Below, one piece after another: positions 1 to 11,949 of a stretch of 64,000 bases of DNA. The stretch lies in the NCBI RefSeq assembly GCF_000001735.4, contig NC_003071.7, forward strand, positions 5,201,151 to 5,265,150, read 5' to 3'. Source of the stretch: Arabidopsis thaliana (lineage: Eukaryota > Streptophyta > Magnoliopsida > Brassicales > Brassicaceae). The notes under the pieces were generated by a model. That model made no database searches. It saw nothing but the letters and a program-made list of their open reading frames with translations, and was not told where the DNA came from. How positions within the stretch are numbered: position 1 is the first letter of the stretch; every line of letters starts with the position of its first letter. Position numbers and translations under genes: made by a program.

Positions 1-3000
1 GAACACGTCAATATTCAAAATAATTCAACCGAGTTCGAAATTATTCCTTAACTAAACCCTCCAATAATCAAATTTTCTGTTTCGACGTGGAATAAAATAA
101 CGTTACGGCTGAGTTATGCAATAAGATTTCGTGTTTTGGCCGAGTTATGAGATACCATATGTTATTATGATATATCAAACCAGCCACCAAATTGTTGGTT
201 ATATTAGTAGCGTGAAGATGTGCAATTTGAAAACAGAAAATAACTTTTAGTTTCAGCAAGTGTCGATTGACAAAACATGGTCTTTCAAAACCTCTAGGAA
301 GTATGTTGTTGGATATAGTATGATGTTGGACAAAGTAGGCTGTTGGATAAAGTTTATAGGATATGATCTACTTTCACGGTTCCACTTTTTGGAATGTGGT
401 TATGATATGTTAATTACTTGACTTTCACAACTGTTGGCTCAAGAAAAGCACTTTCAGGGTTTGGCCGAGTTATAACAAAGTGATGGCTGAGTTATGCCTT
501 TATTGTGGCTGAGTTATTGTTAGAAGATTTTGATTGTTCGAACTACATAAGAGAAAACCAAATGTTATTATGAGATTTGAATACAAGCATTATTGTTGGT
601 TCGATCGATGTCATCAAATCAGTCAGAATATTGCTGTGTTTTGCTTTTGCTGAGTTTATCGAGAAACAATTATTATGTTATTCTCGAGATTAAAAAAAAA
701 ATGAGTTAATAGGGAACCGCGAATAATGATTGNNNNNNNNNNNNNNNNNNNNNNNNNNNNNNNNNNNNNNNNNNNNNNNNNNNNNNNNNNNNAAATTGTT
801 AGTTATATTAGTAGCGTGAAGATGTGCAATTTGAAAACAGAAAATAACTTTTAGTTTCAGCAAGTGTCGATTGACAAAACATGGTCTGTCAAAACCTCTA
901 GGAAGTATGTTGTTGGATATAGTATGATGTTGGACAAAGTACGCTGTTGGATAAAGTTTATAGGATATGATCTACTTTCAGGGTTCCACTTTTTGGAATG
1001 TGGTTATGATATGTTAATTACTTGACTTTCACAACTGTTGGCTCAAGAAAAGCACTTTCAGGGTTTGGCCGAGTTATAACAAAGTGATGGCTGAGTTATG
1101 CCTTTATTGTGGCTGAGTTATGTTAGAAGATTTCGATTGTTCGAACTACATAAGAGAAAACCAAATGTTATTATGAGATTTGAATACAAGCATTATTGTT
1201 GGTTCGATCGATGTCATCAAATCAGTTAGAATATTGCTGTGTTTTGCTTTTGCTGAGTTTATCTTGAAACAATTATTATGTTATTCTCGAGATTAAAAAA
1301 AAAATGAGTTAATAGGGAACCGCGAATAATGATTGGTTTCATAGATGCACGAACACGTCAATATTCAAAATAATTCAACCGAGTTCGAAATTATTCCTTA
1401 ACTAAACCCTCCAATAATCAAATTTTCTGTTTCGACGTGGAATAAAATAACGTTACGGCTGAGTTATGCAATAAGATTTCGTGTTTTGGCCGAGTTATGA
1501 GATACCATATCTTATTATGATATATCAAACCAGCCACCAAATTGTTGGTTATATTAGTAGCGTGAAGATGTGCAATTTGAAAACAGAAAATAACTTTTAG
1601 TTTCAGCAAGTGTCGATTGACAAAACATGGTCTGTCAAAACCTCTAGGAAGTATGTTGTTGGATATAGTATGATGTTAGACAAAGTAGGCTGTTGGATAA
1701 AGTTTATAGGATATGATCTACTCTCACGGTTCCACTTTTTGGAATGTGGTTATGATATGTTAATTACTTGACTTTCACAACTGTTGGCTCAAGAAAAGCA
1801 CTTTCAGGGTTTGGCCGAGTTATAACAAAGTGATGGCTGAGTTATGCCTTTATTATGGCTGAGTTATGTTAGAAGATTTCGATTGTTCGAACTACATAAG
1901 AGAAAACCAAATGTTATTATGAGATTTGAATACAAGCATTATTGTTGGTTCGATCGATGTCATCAAATCAGTCAGAATATTGCTGTGTTTTGCTTTTGCT
2001 GAGTTTATCGAGAAACAATTATTATGTTATTCTCGAGATTAAAAAAAAATGAGTTAATAGGGAACCGCGAATAATGATTGGTTTCATAGATGCACGAACA
2101 CGTCAATATTCAAAATAATTCAACCGAGTTCGAAATTATTCCTTAACTAAACCCTCCAATAATCAAATTTTCTGTTTCGACGTGGAATAAAATAACGTTA
2201 CGGCTGAGTTATGCAATAAGATTTCGTGTTTTGGCCGAGTTATGAGATACCATATGTTATTATGATATATCAAACCAGCCACCAAATTGTTGGTTATATT
2301 AGTAGCGTGAAGATGTGCAATTTGAAAACAGAAAATAACTTTTAGTTTCAGCAAGTGTCGATTGACAAAACATGGTCTGTCAAAACCTCTAGGAAGTATG
2401 TTGTTGGATATAGTATGATGTTAGACAAAGTAGGCTGTTGGATAAAGTTTATAGGATATGATCTACTCTCACGGTTCCACTTTTTGGAATGTGGTTATGA
2501 TATGTTAATTACTTGACTTTCACAACTGTTGGCTCAAGAAAAGCACTTTCAGGGTTTGGCCGAGTTATAACAAAGTGATGGCTGAGTTATGCCTTTATTG
2601 TGGCTGAGTTATGTTAGAAGATTTCGATTGTTCGAACTACATAAGAGAAAACCAAATGTTATTATGAGATTTGGAATACAAGCATTATTGTTGGTTCGAT
2701 CGATGTCATCAAATCAGTCAGAATATTGCTGTGTTTTGCTTTTGCTGAGTTTATCGAGAAACAATTATTATGTTATTCTCGAGATTAAAAAAAAATAAGT
2801 TAATAGGGAACCGCGAATAATGATTGGTTTCATAGATGCACGAACACGTCAATATTCAAAATAATTCAACCGAGTTTGAAATTATTCCTTAACGAAACCC
2901 TCCAATAATCAAATTTTCTGTTTCGACGTGGAATAAAATAACGTTACGGCTGAGTTATGCAATAAGATTTCGTGTTTTGGCCGAGTTATGAGATACCATA

Positions 3001-4853
3001 TCTTATTATGATATATCAAACCAGCCACCAAATTGTTGGTTATATTAGTAGCGTGAAGATGTGCAATTTGAAAACAGAAAATAACTTTTAGTTTCAGCAA
3101 GTGTCGATTGACAAAACATGGTCTGTCAAAACTCCTAGGAAGTATGTTGTTGGATATAGTATGATGTTGGACAAAGTAGGCTGTTGGATAAAGTTTATAG
3201 GATATGATCTACTTTCACGGTTCCACTTTTTGGAATGTGGTTATGATATGTTAATTACTTGACTTTCACAACTGTTGGCTCAAGAAAAGCACTTTCAGGG
3301 TTTGGGCGAGTTGTAACAAAGTGATGGCTGAGTTATGCCTTTATTGTGGCTGAGTTATGTTAGAAGATTTCGATTGTTCGAACTACATAAGAGAAAACCA
3401 AATGTTATTATGAGATTTGAATACAAGCATTATTGTTGGTTCGATCGATGTCATCAAATCAGTCAGAATATTGCTGTGTTTTGCTTTTGCTGAGTTTATC
3501 GAGAAACAATTATTATGTTATTCTCGAGATTAAAAAAAAAATAAGTTAATAGGGAACCGCGAATAATGATTGGTTTCATAGATGCACGAACACGTCAATA
3601 TTCAAAATAATTCAACCGAGTTTGAAATTATTCCTTAACGAAACCCTCCAATAATCAAATTTTCTGTTTCGACGTGGAATAAAATAACGTTACGGCTGAG
3701 TTATCCAATAAGATTTCGTGTTTTGGCCAAGTTATGAGATACCATATGTTATTATGATATATCAAACCAGCCACCAAATTGTTGGTTATATTAGTAGCGT
3801 GAAAATGTGCAATTTGAAAATAGAAAATAACTTTTAGTTTCAGCAAGTGTCGATTGACAAAACATGGTCTGTCAAAACTCCTAGGAAGTATGTTGTTGGA
3901 TATAGTATGATGTTGGACAAAGTAAGCTGTTGGATAAAGTTTATAGGATATGATCTACTTTCACGGTTCCACTTTTTGGAATGTGGTTATGATATGTTAA
4001 TTACTTGACTTTCACAACTGTTGGCTCAAGAAAAGCACTTTCAGGGTTTGGGCGAGTTATAACAAAGTGATGGCTGAGTTATGCCTTTATTGTGGCTGAG
4101 TTATGTTAGAAGATTTCGATTGTTCGAACTACATAAGAGAAAACCAAATGTTATTATGAGATTTGAATACAAGCATTATTGTTGGTTCGATCGATGTCAT
4201 CAAATCAGTCAGAATATTGCTGTGTTTTGCTTTTGCGGAGTTTATCGAGAAACAATTATTATGTTATTCTCGAGATTAAAAAAATGAGTTAATAGGGAAC
4301 CGCGAATAATGATTGGTTTCATAGATGCACGAACACGTCAATATTTAAAATAATTCAACCGAGTTCGAAATTATTCCTTAACTAAACCCTCCAATAATCA
4401 AATTTTCTGTTTCGACGTGGAATAAAATAACGTTACGGCTGAGTTATGCAATAAGATTTCGTGTTTTGGCCGAGTTATGAGATACCATATGTTATTATGA
4501 TATACCAAACCAGCCACCAAATTGTTGGTTATATTAGTAGCGTGAAGATGTGCAATTTGAAAACAGAAAATAACTTTTAGTTTCAGCAAGTGTCGATTGA
4601 CAAAACATGGTCTGTCAAAACCTCTAGGAAGTATGTTGTTGGATATAGTATGATGTTGGACAAAGTAGGCTGTTGGATAAAGTTTATAGGATATGATCTA
4701 CTTTCACGGTTCCACTATTTGGAATGTGGTTATGATATGTTAATTACTTGATTTTCACAACTGTTGGCTCAAGAAAAGCACTTTCAGGGTTTGGCCGAGT
4801 TATAACAAAGTAATGGCTAAGAAATTCCTTTATTGTGGCTGAGTTATGTTAGA
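1..4853. repeat. Tandem array of ~745-bp monomers
   Basis: Monomers begin with GAACACGTCA at 1, 1351, 2096, 2842, 3588 and 4331, giving periods of 745, 746, 746 and 743 bp; one further monomer start falls in the N gap. The last monomer breaks off near 4853, just before the GRF gene. Monomers differ by few substitutions. Each holds five good copies of the element's motif (GGCTGAGTTAT or GGCCGAGTTAT), all in the same orientation, plus two degenerate ones. The 62-69 aa reading frames inside are repeat-encoded and show no coding character. Confidence 0.95.
733..792. other. Assembly gap (60 N) inside tandem array
   Basis: Sixty Ns replace the junction between the first and second monomers. By alignment with complete monomers, about 203 bp should be missing (the last 15 bp of one unit and the first 188 bp of the next), so the gap is undersized by roughly 140 bp unless a real deletion is present. 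Confidence 0.95.
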
Positions 4854-5080
4854 AAGTTCTCGAAAAATATTCTCCGCTACGTCAGATACGACGTCGGTTT
4901 GTTACAGAGTCTCCGTTATTGACTAGATACGTCGTCGTTGTGACAAAAACCAAATGAACATGGACACACTTATAAATCCCCAAAACGAAACCCTAAGTTA
5001 TAAAATTCCAATTTCTGATTTCAGATCCGGAGCTCTTTCTTGCTTTTCGTCTCCGAATTTTCCAGCTAAAAATTAAAGAA

Positions 5081-5620
5081 ATGAGTAGCAATTTCGATAA
5101 CTCGATTGCGAGTACGCAATCCGTCAGCCGTTGGGGACGTGGGTTACCATCGAAGTGTAATTGCGGATTAGACGTGGTCATCTATACATCGACGTCAGGA
5201 AGGAACCCTGGAAGACCATACTTCCGTTGTCCTACTCGTAAAGATGTAAGTATATAATTGATTTGAGGGTTTTATTGGTTTCGTTGTTAATTGCGGATGT
5301 GATTGAATATACAGGACCATTTGTTTAAATGTGTCGAAGATGGTACATACGAAGTGGTTGTAGACAGTTGGCCAAAATTGTCCGGCTTCGACAGTGAGTT
5401 AAGCGCGGCCAAGTCCGAGGTTTCTGTCGAGCTAGAAGCGTTACAGGCGATGGTGAAAGAACTGAAGGAAGAAGTGATGAGGAGCGAAAGGGAAAACCAG
5501 AAATGGAAATTGATGATCAAACTTTGCTGCTTTTGTCTTGCCTTTATTATCATTGTCATTGTTTTTGGTATCTTAATGTTCCCAAAAATCAACGAACAGA
5601 GGCTTTTTCTTGGCTACTAG
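5081..5620 (+). CDS. GRF-type zinc finger, coiled-coil, transmembrane protein
   Basis: Two exons, 5081-5245 and 5315-5620, with a 69-bp intron (GTAAGT donor, CAG acceptor), encode 156 aa. Residues 26-61 form a GRF-type zinc finger: C26-x-C28, then NPGRPYFRC (C50) and DHLFKC (C61). Residues about 85-117 are charged and leucine-rich, as in a coiled coil, and 125-144 form one hydrophobic segment before a short C-terminal tail. GRF fingers are nucleic-acid-binding modules; the tail suggests membrane anchoring. It lies directly right of the 745-bp array and is convergent with the next gene. The second MULE in this window carries a broken relative in the same relative position, so the gene is probably MULE cargo rather than a host gene. 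Its role is unknown. The ATG is the first after a 5' leader and is followed by an uninterrupted frame into the finger. Confidence 0.85.
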
Positions 5621-5771
5621 TTTGTCTTATGTTTGTATGAATTGTTTGCTACTGGAATCTATTATGTGTTTGATGTTTATCTCAGCGTATAGGGTTAATT
5701 CGTTTTTTTGGTTCAAGTAGTAGCTTGCAATGAAATGGAACTTTGTCTTCGGCCAAGCTAATCCAATATCG

Positions 5772-5935
5772 TTGACTGAGTTATACTGGTAATGTTGTGG
5801 CTGAGTTAATCATGGCTGAGTTAATATCTGTTGTGTCTTCGGAAATATAGGTTACGGCTGAGTTATTATAATGTTTTGGATGAGTTAATTATACGCTATG
5901 ACTGAGTTAATCATACGCTATGACTGAGTTATGAT
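5772..5935. repeat. Motif cluster in the GRF/unknown-gene spacer
   Basis: The 3'-3' spacer between the two convergent genes contains at least six copies of the CTGAGTTA core on the plus strand, including GACTGAGTTAT, GGCTGAGTTAAT and GGCTGAGTTATT. The rest of 5621-6101 shows no other feature. Confidence 0.8.
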
Positions 5936-6101
5936 AAAATTTAACAAGTAACCTCAAGCGATAACCGCAGACTTTACTGAGAAGGCGAAGGCGATCGTAG
6001 ATAATATGAGATATAAAGCCATCACAAAAAAAAAAACAGAGAAACATATTGAGTTCATCGGAATGAGATAAAGGGACGATAAGTAAGAGACACAAAAGCA
6101 T

Positions 6102-6651
6102 TCAAGACATGAAACCGACATCATCTGGACCAAATTCAGTAAACATGTCCACCAAATCATTCCAAACTGTTGTCGTCATCCACCTCGACTTATCCAAACC
6201 ACGCGCCCATCGCCGTTTCATCGCCCGCATATTGTCTCGGTACAACGTTCTAGCCACCAAATTAAACTGCGTCCACACCGTCAGCGTGTGCCTTGAATCC
6301 CAGGTGTGCATACAGAGAGTGCTACAAAGAGAACAAATAGTAAGAATTTGGTCTACGGTTTACAGGAAGTGCTTTATATAAAAACTCGATGCTTACCGTG
6401 AGGAGGAAAAACCACCTTGCCTTGAAAACAACGGGAATCATCCGGTACGTCGGCCACGCATGGTGAAAGTTGCGCTGGAGTATATCACCAATCGTGACAG
6501 CTAATTGGTGATTGAATTTGAACCACGTAACAGTGGTTTTGTCGACCCATGTACCCAATCCAGGGTTTAGAACTGGGAGATCAGCACGATCAGGAGCGGT
6601 GAGCACGGCTTCGACATCTCTTAGAAACAGTCCGTCGATGTGAGGCACCAT
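6102..6651 (-). CDS. Unrecognised MULE-encoded protein, two exons
   Basis: Read on the minus strand, exon 1 runs 6651-6416 and exon 2 runs 6321-6102, joined across a 94-bp intron (donor AAG/GTGGTT, acceptor TTTGTAG), giving 151 aa. The join restores one frame: the protein reads VVFKA-STLCMHTWDSRH across it. A second possible donor (GTAAGC, further downstream) does not keep the frame. The protein is rich in Trp, Arg and His (for example MKRRWARGLDKSRW), has no membrane segment, and matches no family I recognise. It is convergent with the GRF gene and divergent from the OB-fold gene, sharing with the latter a 667-bp, motif-rich intergenic region. A basic, tryptophan-rich small protein could bind DNA, but that is only a guess. 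The coding call rests on two consecutive open exons with consensus splice sites. Confidence 0.55.
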
Positions 6652-6718
6652 GTCGTTAAGATGTGAGGATGAGACGTCTAAATGATGAGTTCAAGTAACT
6701 GATATATAGAAAAGAAAA

Positions 6719-7140
6719 GACAGGTAGAGGAATGCGAAAGGTTCCGTGTCTGTTCGTTTGGCGGGAAAAATTTCCGTACTACGGCTGAGTTTGGCGGCAA
6801 AATATATTGTTACGGCTGAGTTATACCCAAGACATGTAACTATTATACGGCTGAGTTGTCAAGAATTATTAAAAAGGACAGGTAAAGGAATGCGAAAGGT
6901 TCCGTGTTTTGGCGGGAAAAAGTTTCCGTGCTACGGCTGTGTTTGGCGGCAAAATATATTCGTTACGGCTGAGTTACACACAAGACATGTAACAATTTTA
7001 CGGCTGAGTTGTCAAGAATTATTAAAAAAGGCAAGTCAAGGAATACGAAAGGTTGCGTGTTACGGCTGAGTTTGGCGACAAATCGTCCTTGTTATGGCTG
7101 ATTTAAATCACATTACGGCTAAGTTGTCAATAAAAACATG
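6719..7140. repeat. ~155-bp tandem repeat in bidirectional promoter, motif-rich
   Basis: About 2.6 copies of a unit start at 6719, 6877 and 7030. Each contains GGTTCCGTGT or a relative, a GGCGGCAAAATATATT block and two or three GGCTGAGTT motifs. The repeat occupies most of the interval between the divergent starts of the unknown gene and the OB-fold gene, so it covers both presumed promoters. Confidence 0.85.
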
Positions 7141-7317
7141 AAGTTCAATTCGATTTACTGACTAACCGAGGTATGGTTATATCCGGCCCAATTACCAGCG
7201 GTTTAATACACCTATAAAAACGGCTTCTCCCATAAACACCAGAAGGCTAAACTCGCACAAACAGAAGCTAACGAGTTCAAAATATTTCTTTAATTTTCAA
7301 CGACTCGGAATTTCACC

Positions 7318-8332
7318 ATGGGTTACGACGGCCTCCGCGACTTGAATCCTTGCATAACTTGCTGGACGATTTGTGTTCTGGTTCTTAGGAAGTACGTCTC
7401 GTTTATCACAGATAACTCATTCGAACTACGGGTCGTCTTTGTCGATGAGTGGGTAATGGGATCTTCACTCGTGATACAAGGCATACTTAACCTTGTGCTT
7501 GTCTTATTCCCTATAAACTCACCCTCCAATGTTGTTTTCATAGGGTATCCAAATTGAAGCTATAATCGGAAGTCGGTTTTCTCAACGTTACTACGACATG
7601 CTTGAAGAGAATCATTGGAAAGAAATCAGAACTTTTGGTGTCATCGAAAACTGTGGTTTTGTCCGATCAACAACCCACAAATACATGATTGAGTTCATGA
7701 ATGCAACTGAGGTAACTCATTCCGACCCAAGGGAAACTGTATTATTTAACAGATTCACACCTTTTGACTACATTATTGAAGACACCGCTCATACTGAAAA
7801 TTTGGTCGGTAAGTAATACGTATCTAATGCAAATTTCATACTTTCACAAATCACATGCCTGTTTTTAATCTTTATTTCATACTCCCAGATTTGGTTGGTG
7901 CACTCATCGAGGTCGGATGTCTGAGAAATATTACAGAAGATGGTTGGGAGATGGACGGATTCAGACTTACCTTCGAGATTATGGCAAATAGTATAATTTC
8001 TTTTGTTTCTTTACTTCTTAAATTTCTTTCTTTTCATCATGTATTTTTCTTGAGTTAGCTTAAGTGTAAGACTGTTTTATATGTTTCAGTAAGGAGAGGT
8101 TGAAATGTGAGGCTCTTGGCGAATTGGCGGTTGACTTGCATAGGAAATTTCGATCTTTTCGCAATGACAGTATTGTTATTGACAATATATTTGTTGCACT
8201 CACATGGTGGAAGATCTTCAGGTATCATACTGGCCCCAAACACGTGAAGATCCAAATTATGCCGGGATATCAGATGTGACTGTCGACCCCAATATCGAAG
8301 AAGTGCAAGAGTTAAAAATGGTCCTCGAGTAA
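7318..8332 (+). CDS. RPA70-like OB-fold (DUF223-type) protein
   Basis: Exon 1 (7318-7452) and exon 2 (7544-7808) join in frame through GT/AG sites and give DLNPCITCW...FELRVVFVDEW-GIQIEAIIG...THKYMIEF, the pattern of the plant replication-protein-A-like OB fold that mobile elements often carry. A third exon (7889-~7990) continues VDLVGALIEVGCLRNITEDG, typical of the second OB fold. A fourth block (~8090-8332) reads ERLKCEALGELAVDLHRKF and later EEVQELKMVLE before a stop, but I could not find a canonical splice that joins blocks three and four in frame, so the 3' half may be decayed or use unusual sites. The family binds single-stranded DNA. The start is the first ATG after a TATA-containing upstream region (TATAAAAAC near 7213). 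It is divergent from the unknown gene and convergent with the transposase. Confidence 0.7.
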
Positions 8333-8444
8333 TGCAAGATGGAAGGAATCGGGTTATTACCATTGTTTACTTTCATTCCTCCTATGTATCCTTCAAACAA
8401 CTATTTCTGGGAACTTTATTTTTTCTTTGCCTTCAAAATTCAGT

Positions 8445-8840
8445 TTGATAACTCAGCCGTATTATAATTAAATAACTTAGACACTAAATAACATTATACG
8501 AATATAACTCAGTCGTAAGTTAACATAGTTTATCTATAACTCAGCCGTAACAGGTAAAATGAACTCAACTCGGCCGTAACATGTAAAATGACCGAACCTT
8601 TCCACTTCCCTAATTATATAACTCGGCCATAACATGTAAAATGACCGAACCTTTCGACTTCCCTAATTATATAACTCGGCCATAACATGTAAAATGACCG
8701 AACCTTTCGACTTCCCTAATTATATAACTCGGCCATAACATGTAAAATGACCGAACCTTTCAACCTCCCTATTTAAATAACTCAGACGTAACATGTAAAA
8801 CGGCCAGAATATTTTGGCAAATAACTCAGTCGGGATGTTA
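8445..8840. repeat. 53-bp tandem repeat and motif cluster
   Basis: Between the OB-fold gene and the transposase 3' end, a 53-bp unit recurs about 4.5 times (ATGTAAAATG at 8581, 8634, 8687 and 8740). Each unit carries one motif in reverse orientation (ATAACTCGGCC). Flanking it are further ATAACTCAGCC copies. No gene is seen here. Confidence 0.9.
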
Positions 8841-8942
8841 AATAAATAGCAATATTACAGTGCTGAGAGTCTACAATGTCACGAAATACATACCACAGTT
8901 GCCAAACAAGGGAAGGAAGACACATACAGAGTACAAACAGTA

Positions 8943-11742
8943 CTATGCACGGCAAGTTTTAACATTGTGCCCTGTTTCTTTACATCGAGAACATGCGTGT
9001 TCCTTCCTAGGGCGTTTAGTCTCAACGGCGACTTCTAGTGCTGATTTCATCCTTAGTTTCTTGGGCCTGCCTGGCTGGTTCGCAACAATCGGAGGCAAAC
9101 ACGGTTGGTCAATTACAATTTGAGGAACAGGGACTTCTGTATCTGAAGGCATGATTGCACAAGCGTACACATTGACCAAATGACTGCTCTTATAATAAGG
9201 ACTGCACAGGGATATACGAGACACACCCATATGCTCTGCAGCTGCGATTGCATGGATGCATGGTAATTTCTCTTTGTTGAAAAGACGGCATGTGCATTGT
9301 TTTTCATCCACATTTACAACATGCAAAGATGCTTCATAAGCTACTTGAACGCGGGAAGCATCAATCGTTTGTACATCCAGAAGTCTTGACGAGGTGACGC
9401 GGGTCTATTAGAGAGAAGAGACAAGAAACAAAACAAATACGTTATGGCTGAGTTATTCCCTTTATGGCTGAGTTATTCTCGTTATGACTGGGTTATCGTT
9501 ATTCGACGACTGAGTTATGCACTAGTTACAGCTGAGTTACCTGTAAGAGTTTCTCAACACCAGGTGTGAGCTGAGTATGCTGTTTGCTCGCATCATCTCT
9601 CCGTTCAGCAAACCATCTAGTCATCATCTGTCTTATCGCTTCTAACATTCGAACTATGGGAAGATTTTTGGCTTGTGACAGTGCTCTGTTCATTGATTCC
9701 GCTATATTTGTAGTCATTAAATTGTATCTATCACCGGGAAAATGAGCACGCGCCCACATTTCAACACCTGCTCTTTGGAGGTATGCATGTAGTAGAGGAT
9801 CAAGCTCTTCAATCTCGTTGAACGCGTTAGTAAAATCATTCAGCCTATAACACCTTGCTGCTTTTTTCACCAGAGGGAACAAATCTTTTCTTTTGAATTT
9901 TACCAAAATGTTCTTATAGAGATGGTAAGTACAAATCCCACGAGCAGCCAACGGATACACTTCACCAATTGCTTTCCCTATTGACTTATGTCTGTCCGAG
10001 ATTATCGCCAGGTCCGTTGCATCAGGAATAACAACTTTGAGTTGCGTAAAAAGCCAACGCCAAGAATCATCATTTTCAGTGTCAACTACACCGAAAGCTA
10101 ACGGAAAAATCTGAAAATTACCATCCTGAGCAAGGGCTGTCAAGAGCGTCCCTTTGTAACTACCATGGAGAAAGGTACCGTCGACAACAACAACTCTGCG
10201 CATGTAATGAAACCCAGCGATACTGGCACCAAATACAATGAACATATAGTTGAATCTTCCACTCTCATCAATTTGAAGACGCGCGACTGTACCCGGATTT
10301 GCCCGTCTTATCATGTATAGGTAAGAAGGCAATTCTTCAAAACTACTATCAGGGGTTCCCAGAGTGAGCTCCCTTGCAAACCTGAGCGTCTTGTATGACT
10401 TCGAATAACTCATCTGTTAACACAAACATATTAATCGATAAGTCAGCCTAAACTATACCACAACTCAGCCAACAAGTGATCTTAAGTCAGCCTTTAAAGT
10501 CATAACTCAACCTTAATGTAATTATATGTCAGCCAAACTATATCAATAAGTCAACCGTAAAATATCTATAAGTCAGCCAGCAGATAAATAGTAAGTCAGC
10601 CGAAACATTGTAATTACCTTTACTCGAAAATGCTTAGTGATGATTATTCCGATTGATTTTGGTTTAACATCCGGACCAACGTCACCAAGATAGTCCCTGT
10701 AAAGAACTCCTAGAACATCAGGTGTTGCTTGTCGGGATCGCCCAGAACGTTCCCTCACAGAACATGTGTGTTCCGAATCGTATATATAAACATAAAAATT
10801 AGGATCATTTCCTTGTCTACATGCACGAACCCTCCAAAGACATCTATCCACCCAACACTCGTAAGATACTGTAGTCTTATTAGAAGTTGGTACATCAAAA
10901 TCAAACCCATCCCTTATCGCAAGAAGTTTGAGTCGATACTCCAACTCGAATTTGCTACGGTATTGTTGGCCTACCGCGAGTGTTAGGGTAGATAGCTCCA
11001 ACTTTAAATCAGTCAGGCTCCCAGCAGATCCGATCATTTCCATGGTCTGAGTTCTCTTCGAAGGAGAAGGTTTCGGTGAATCTTCGTCATTATTCTTAGG
11101 CTCGCCGTATACAGCAAAGTCTTCATCATCAGATGAGGCACCATCGGAGTCGTCGAAAAAATCAAACCGGCTAGAAAATTCATCATCTTCTTCTTCGTCA
11201 CTTGCTTCTTTGTCAGATGCTTCATCGACACCTGATTCATCGTCCCCTGCTTCATCGTCCCCTGCTTCATCTTCTTGATAATCGTAACAGACACCTTCAA
11301 ACCCCCAACCCGGAACTTCGAATCTAGATTCTGCTCTTGAGTCAGATTCAATAGGGCGTTTCGAACCCCTTCCTCTTGATCCGTCCTTCCGACTAATATC
11401 ACTTGAATCTTTCGCCGTAAACTCCACACAGAGACGTAGCTGCTCGAATTTCGTCAAACCTAGATAACATTGCAACTGTCGATCATTGGAGATATAAACT
11501 GGTGGAGTATCGAAGGGCATATTTTTCAGAGTCTTGTTGGAGAACATGTAACTCAGCCGTAACTGATGGGTCGACTGATTCACTCCGTAATCATCGACCA
11601 CCATCTTCAAAAGACTATCGTAAACTGCTTTTTCCGCTTCTAGCTGCACAACTCTACACCCTCTTTCGTCGGGGTTAAATACGAATCTCTGTTTCTTTAC
11701 CCACGAACCGGAAACAACTATGACCGTAGCGGGACCAGCCAT
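8943..11742 (-). CDS. MuDR-type MULE transposase, apparently intact
   Basis: Three exons on the minus strand, 11742-10618, 10413-9541 and 9404-8943, join in frame through GT/AG sites and encode 819 aa that cut and insert the element. Order of domains: an N-terminal MuDR region (1-130); an acidic linker (~150-210); a DNA-binding domain (258-375) with C296, C301, H325 and C327; and the DDE catalytic core, with D453 (VVVVDGTF), D515 (IISDRH), the C536-x2-H539 motif (CTYH) and a glutamate at about 614 (TTNIAESMN). Then come a SWIM zinc finger (C703-x-C705, C715-x-H717) and a C-terminal CCHC knuckle (C804, C807, H812, C817). All key residues are present and I see no stop or frameshift. I chose the ATG at 11742 over an in-frame ATG at 11967 because the added residues look like translated leader. 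Both introns carry the element's motif. Confidence 0.9.
9405..9540. repeat. Motif cluster in transposase intron 2
   Basis: This 136-bp intron holds about five plus-strand copies of the motif or a close variant (GGCTGAGTTATT twice, GACTGGGTTAT, GACTGAGTTATG, GCTGAGTTAC), one of which overlaps the splice donor. Confidence 0.8.
10414..10617. repeat. Motif cluster in transposase intron 1
   Basis: This 204-bp intron holds about nine copies of the motif in reverse orientation, mostly the variant AAGTCAGCC (GGCTGACTT) with some AACTCAGCC and AACTCAACC. Little else is in the intron. Confidence 0.8.
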
Positions 11743-11949
11743 ATCAAGAGAAAGATGAAAGAAATTGAAGATGTATGAGAAGATGAATGAAGAAAAGAAA
11801 GTTCCGGTAATGTTGTAACGTTCAGGCGGTGAACACAGTCTGGGAAAACGATTTAAAGAAGCAAGGGACGTTTCGTATTTCCGTCGAGGATGCTGACATG
11901 GAATGATGACATGGATTATTACAGTCGACGCCGTTTTGAAGTGATGACG

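Noticed and set aside
68..4589. Recurrent 63-aa minus-strand and 68-69-aa plus-strand frames, one per monomer
   Set aside because: They repeat only because the DNA repeats; no domain, start context or codon pattern supports translation.
1..4853. Centromeric satellite
   Set aside because: The 745-bp unit is much longer than crucifer centromere satellites (~170-180 bp) and shares the MULE motif with adjacent transposon DNA.
1..4853. CRISPR-like array
   Set aside because: Plant DNA; the whole 745-bp unit is conserved, with no short repeat/unique spacer pattern.
6102..6651. Calling the unknown gene a VANC homologue
   Set aside because: I cannot recognise VANC sequence in it; only position and motif context suggest a similar role.
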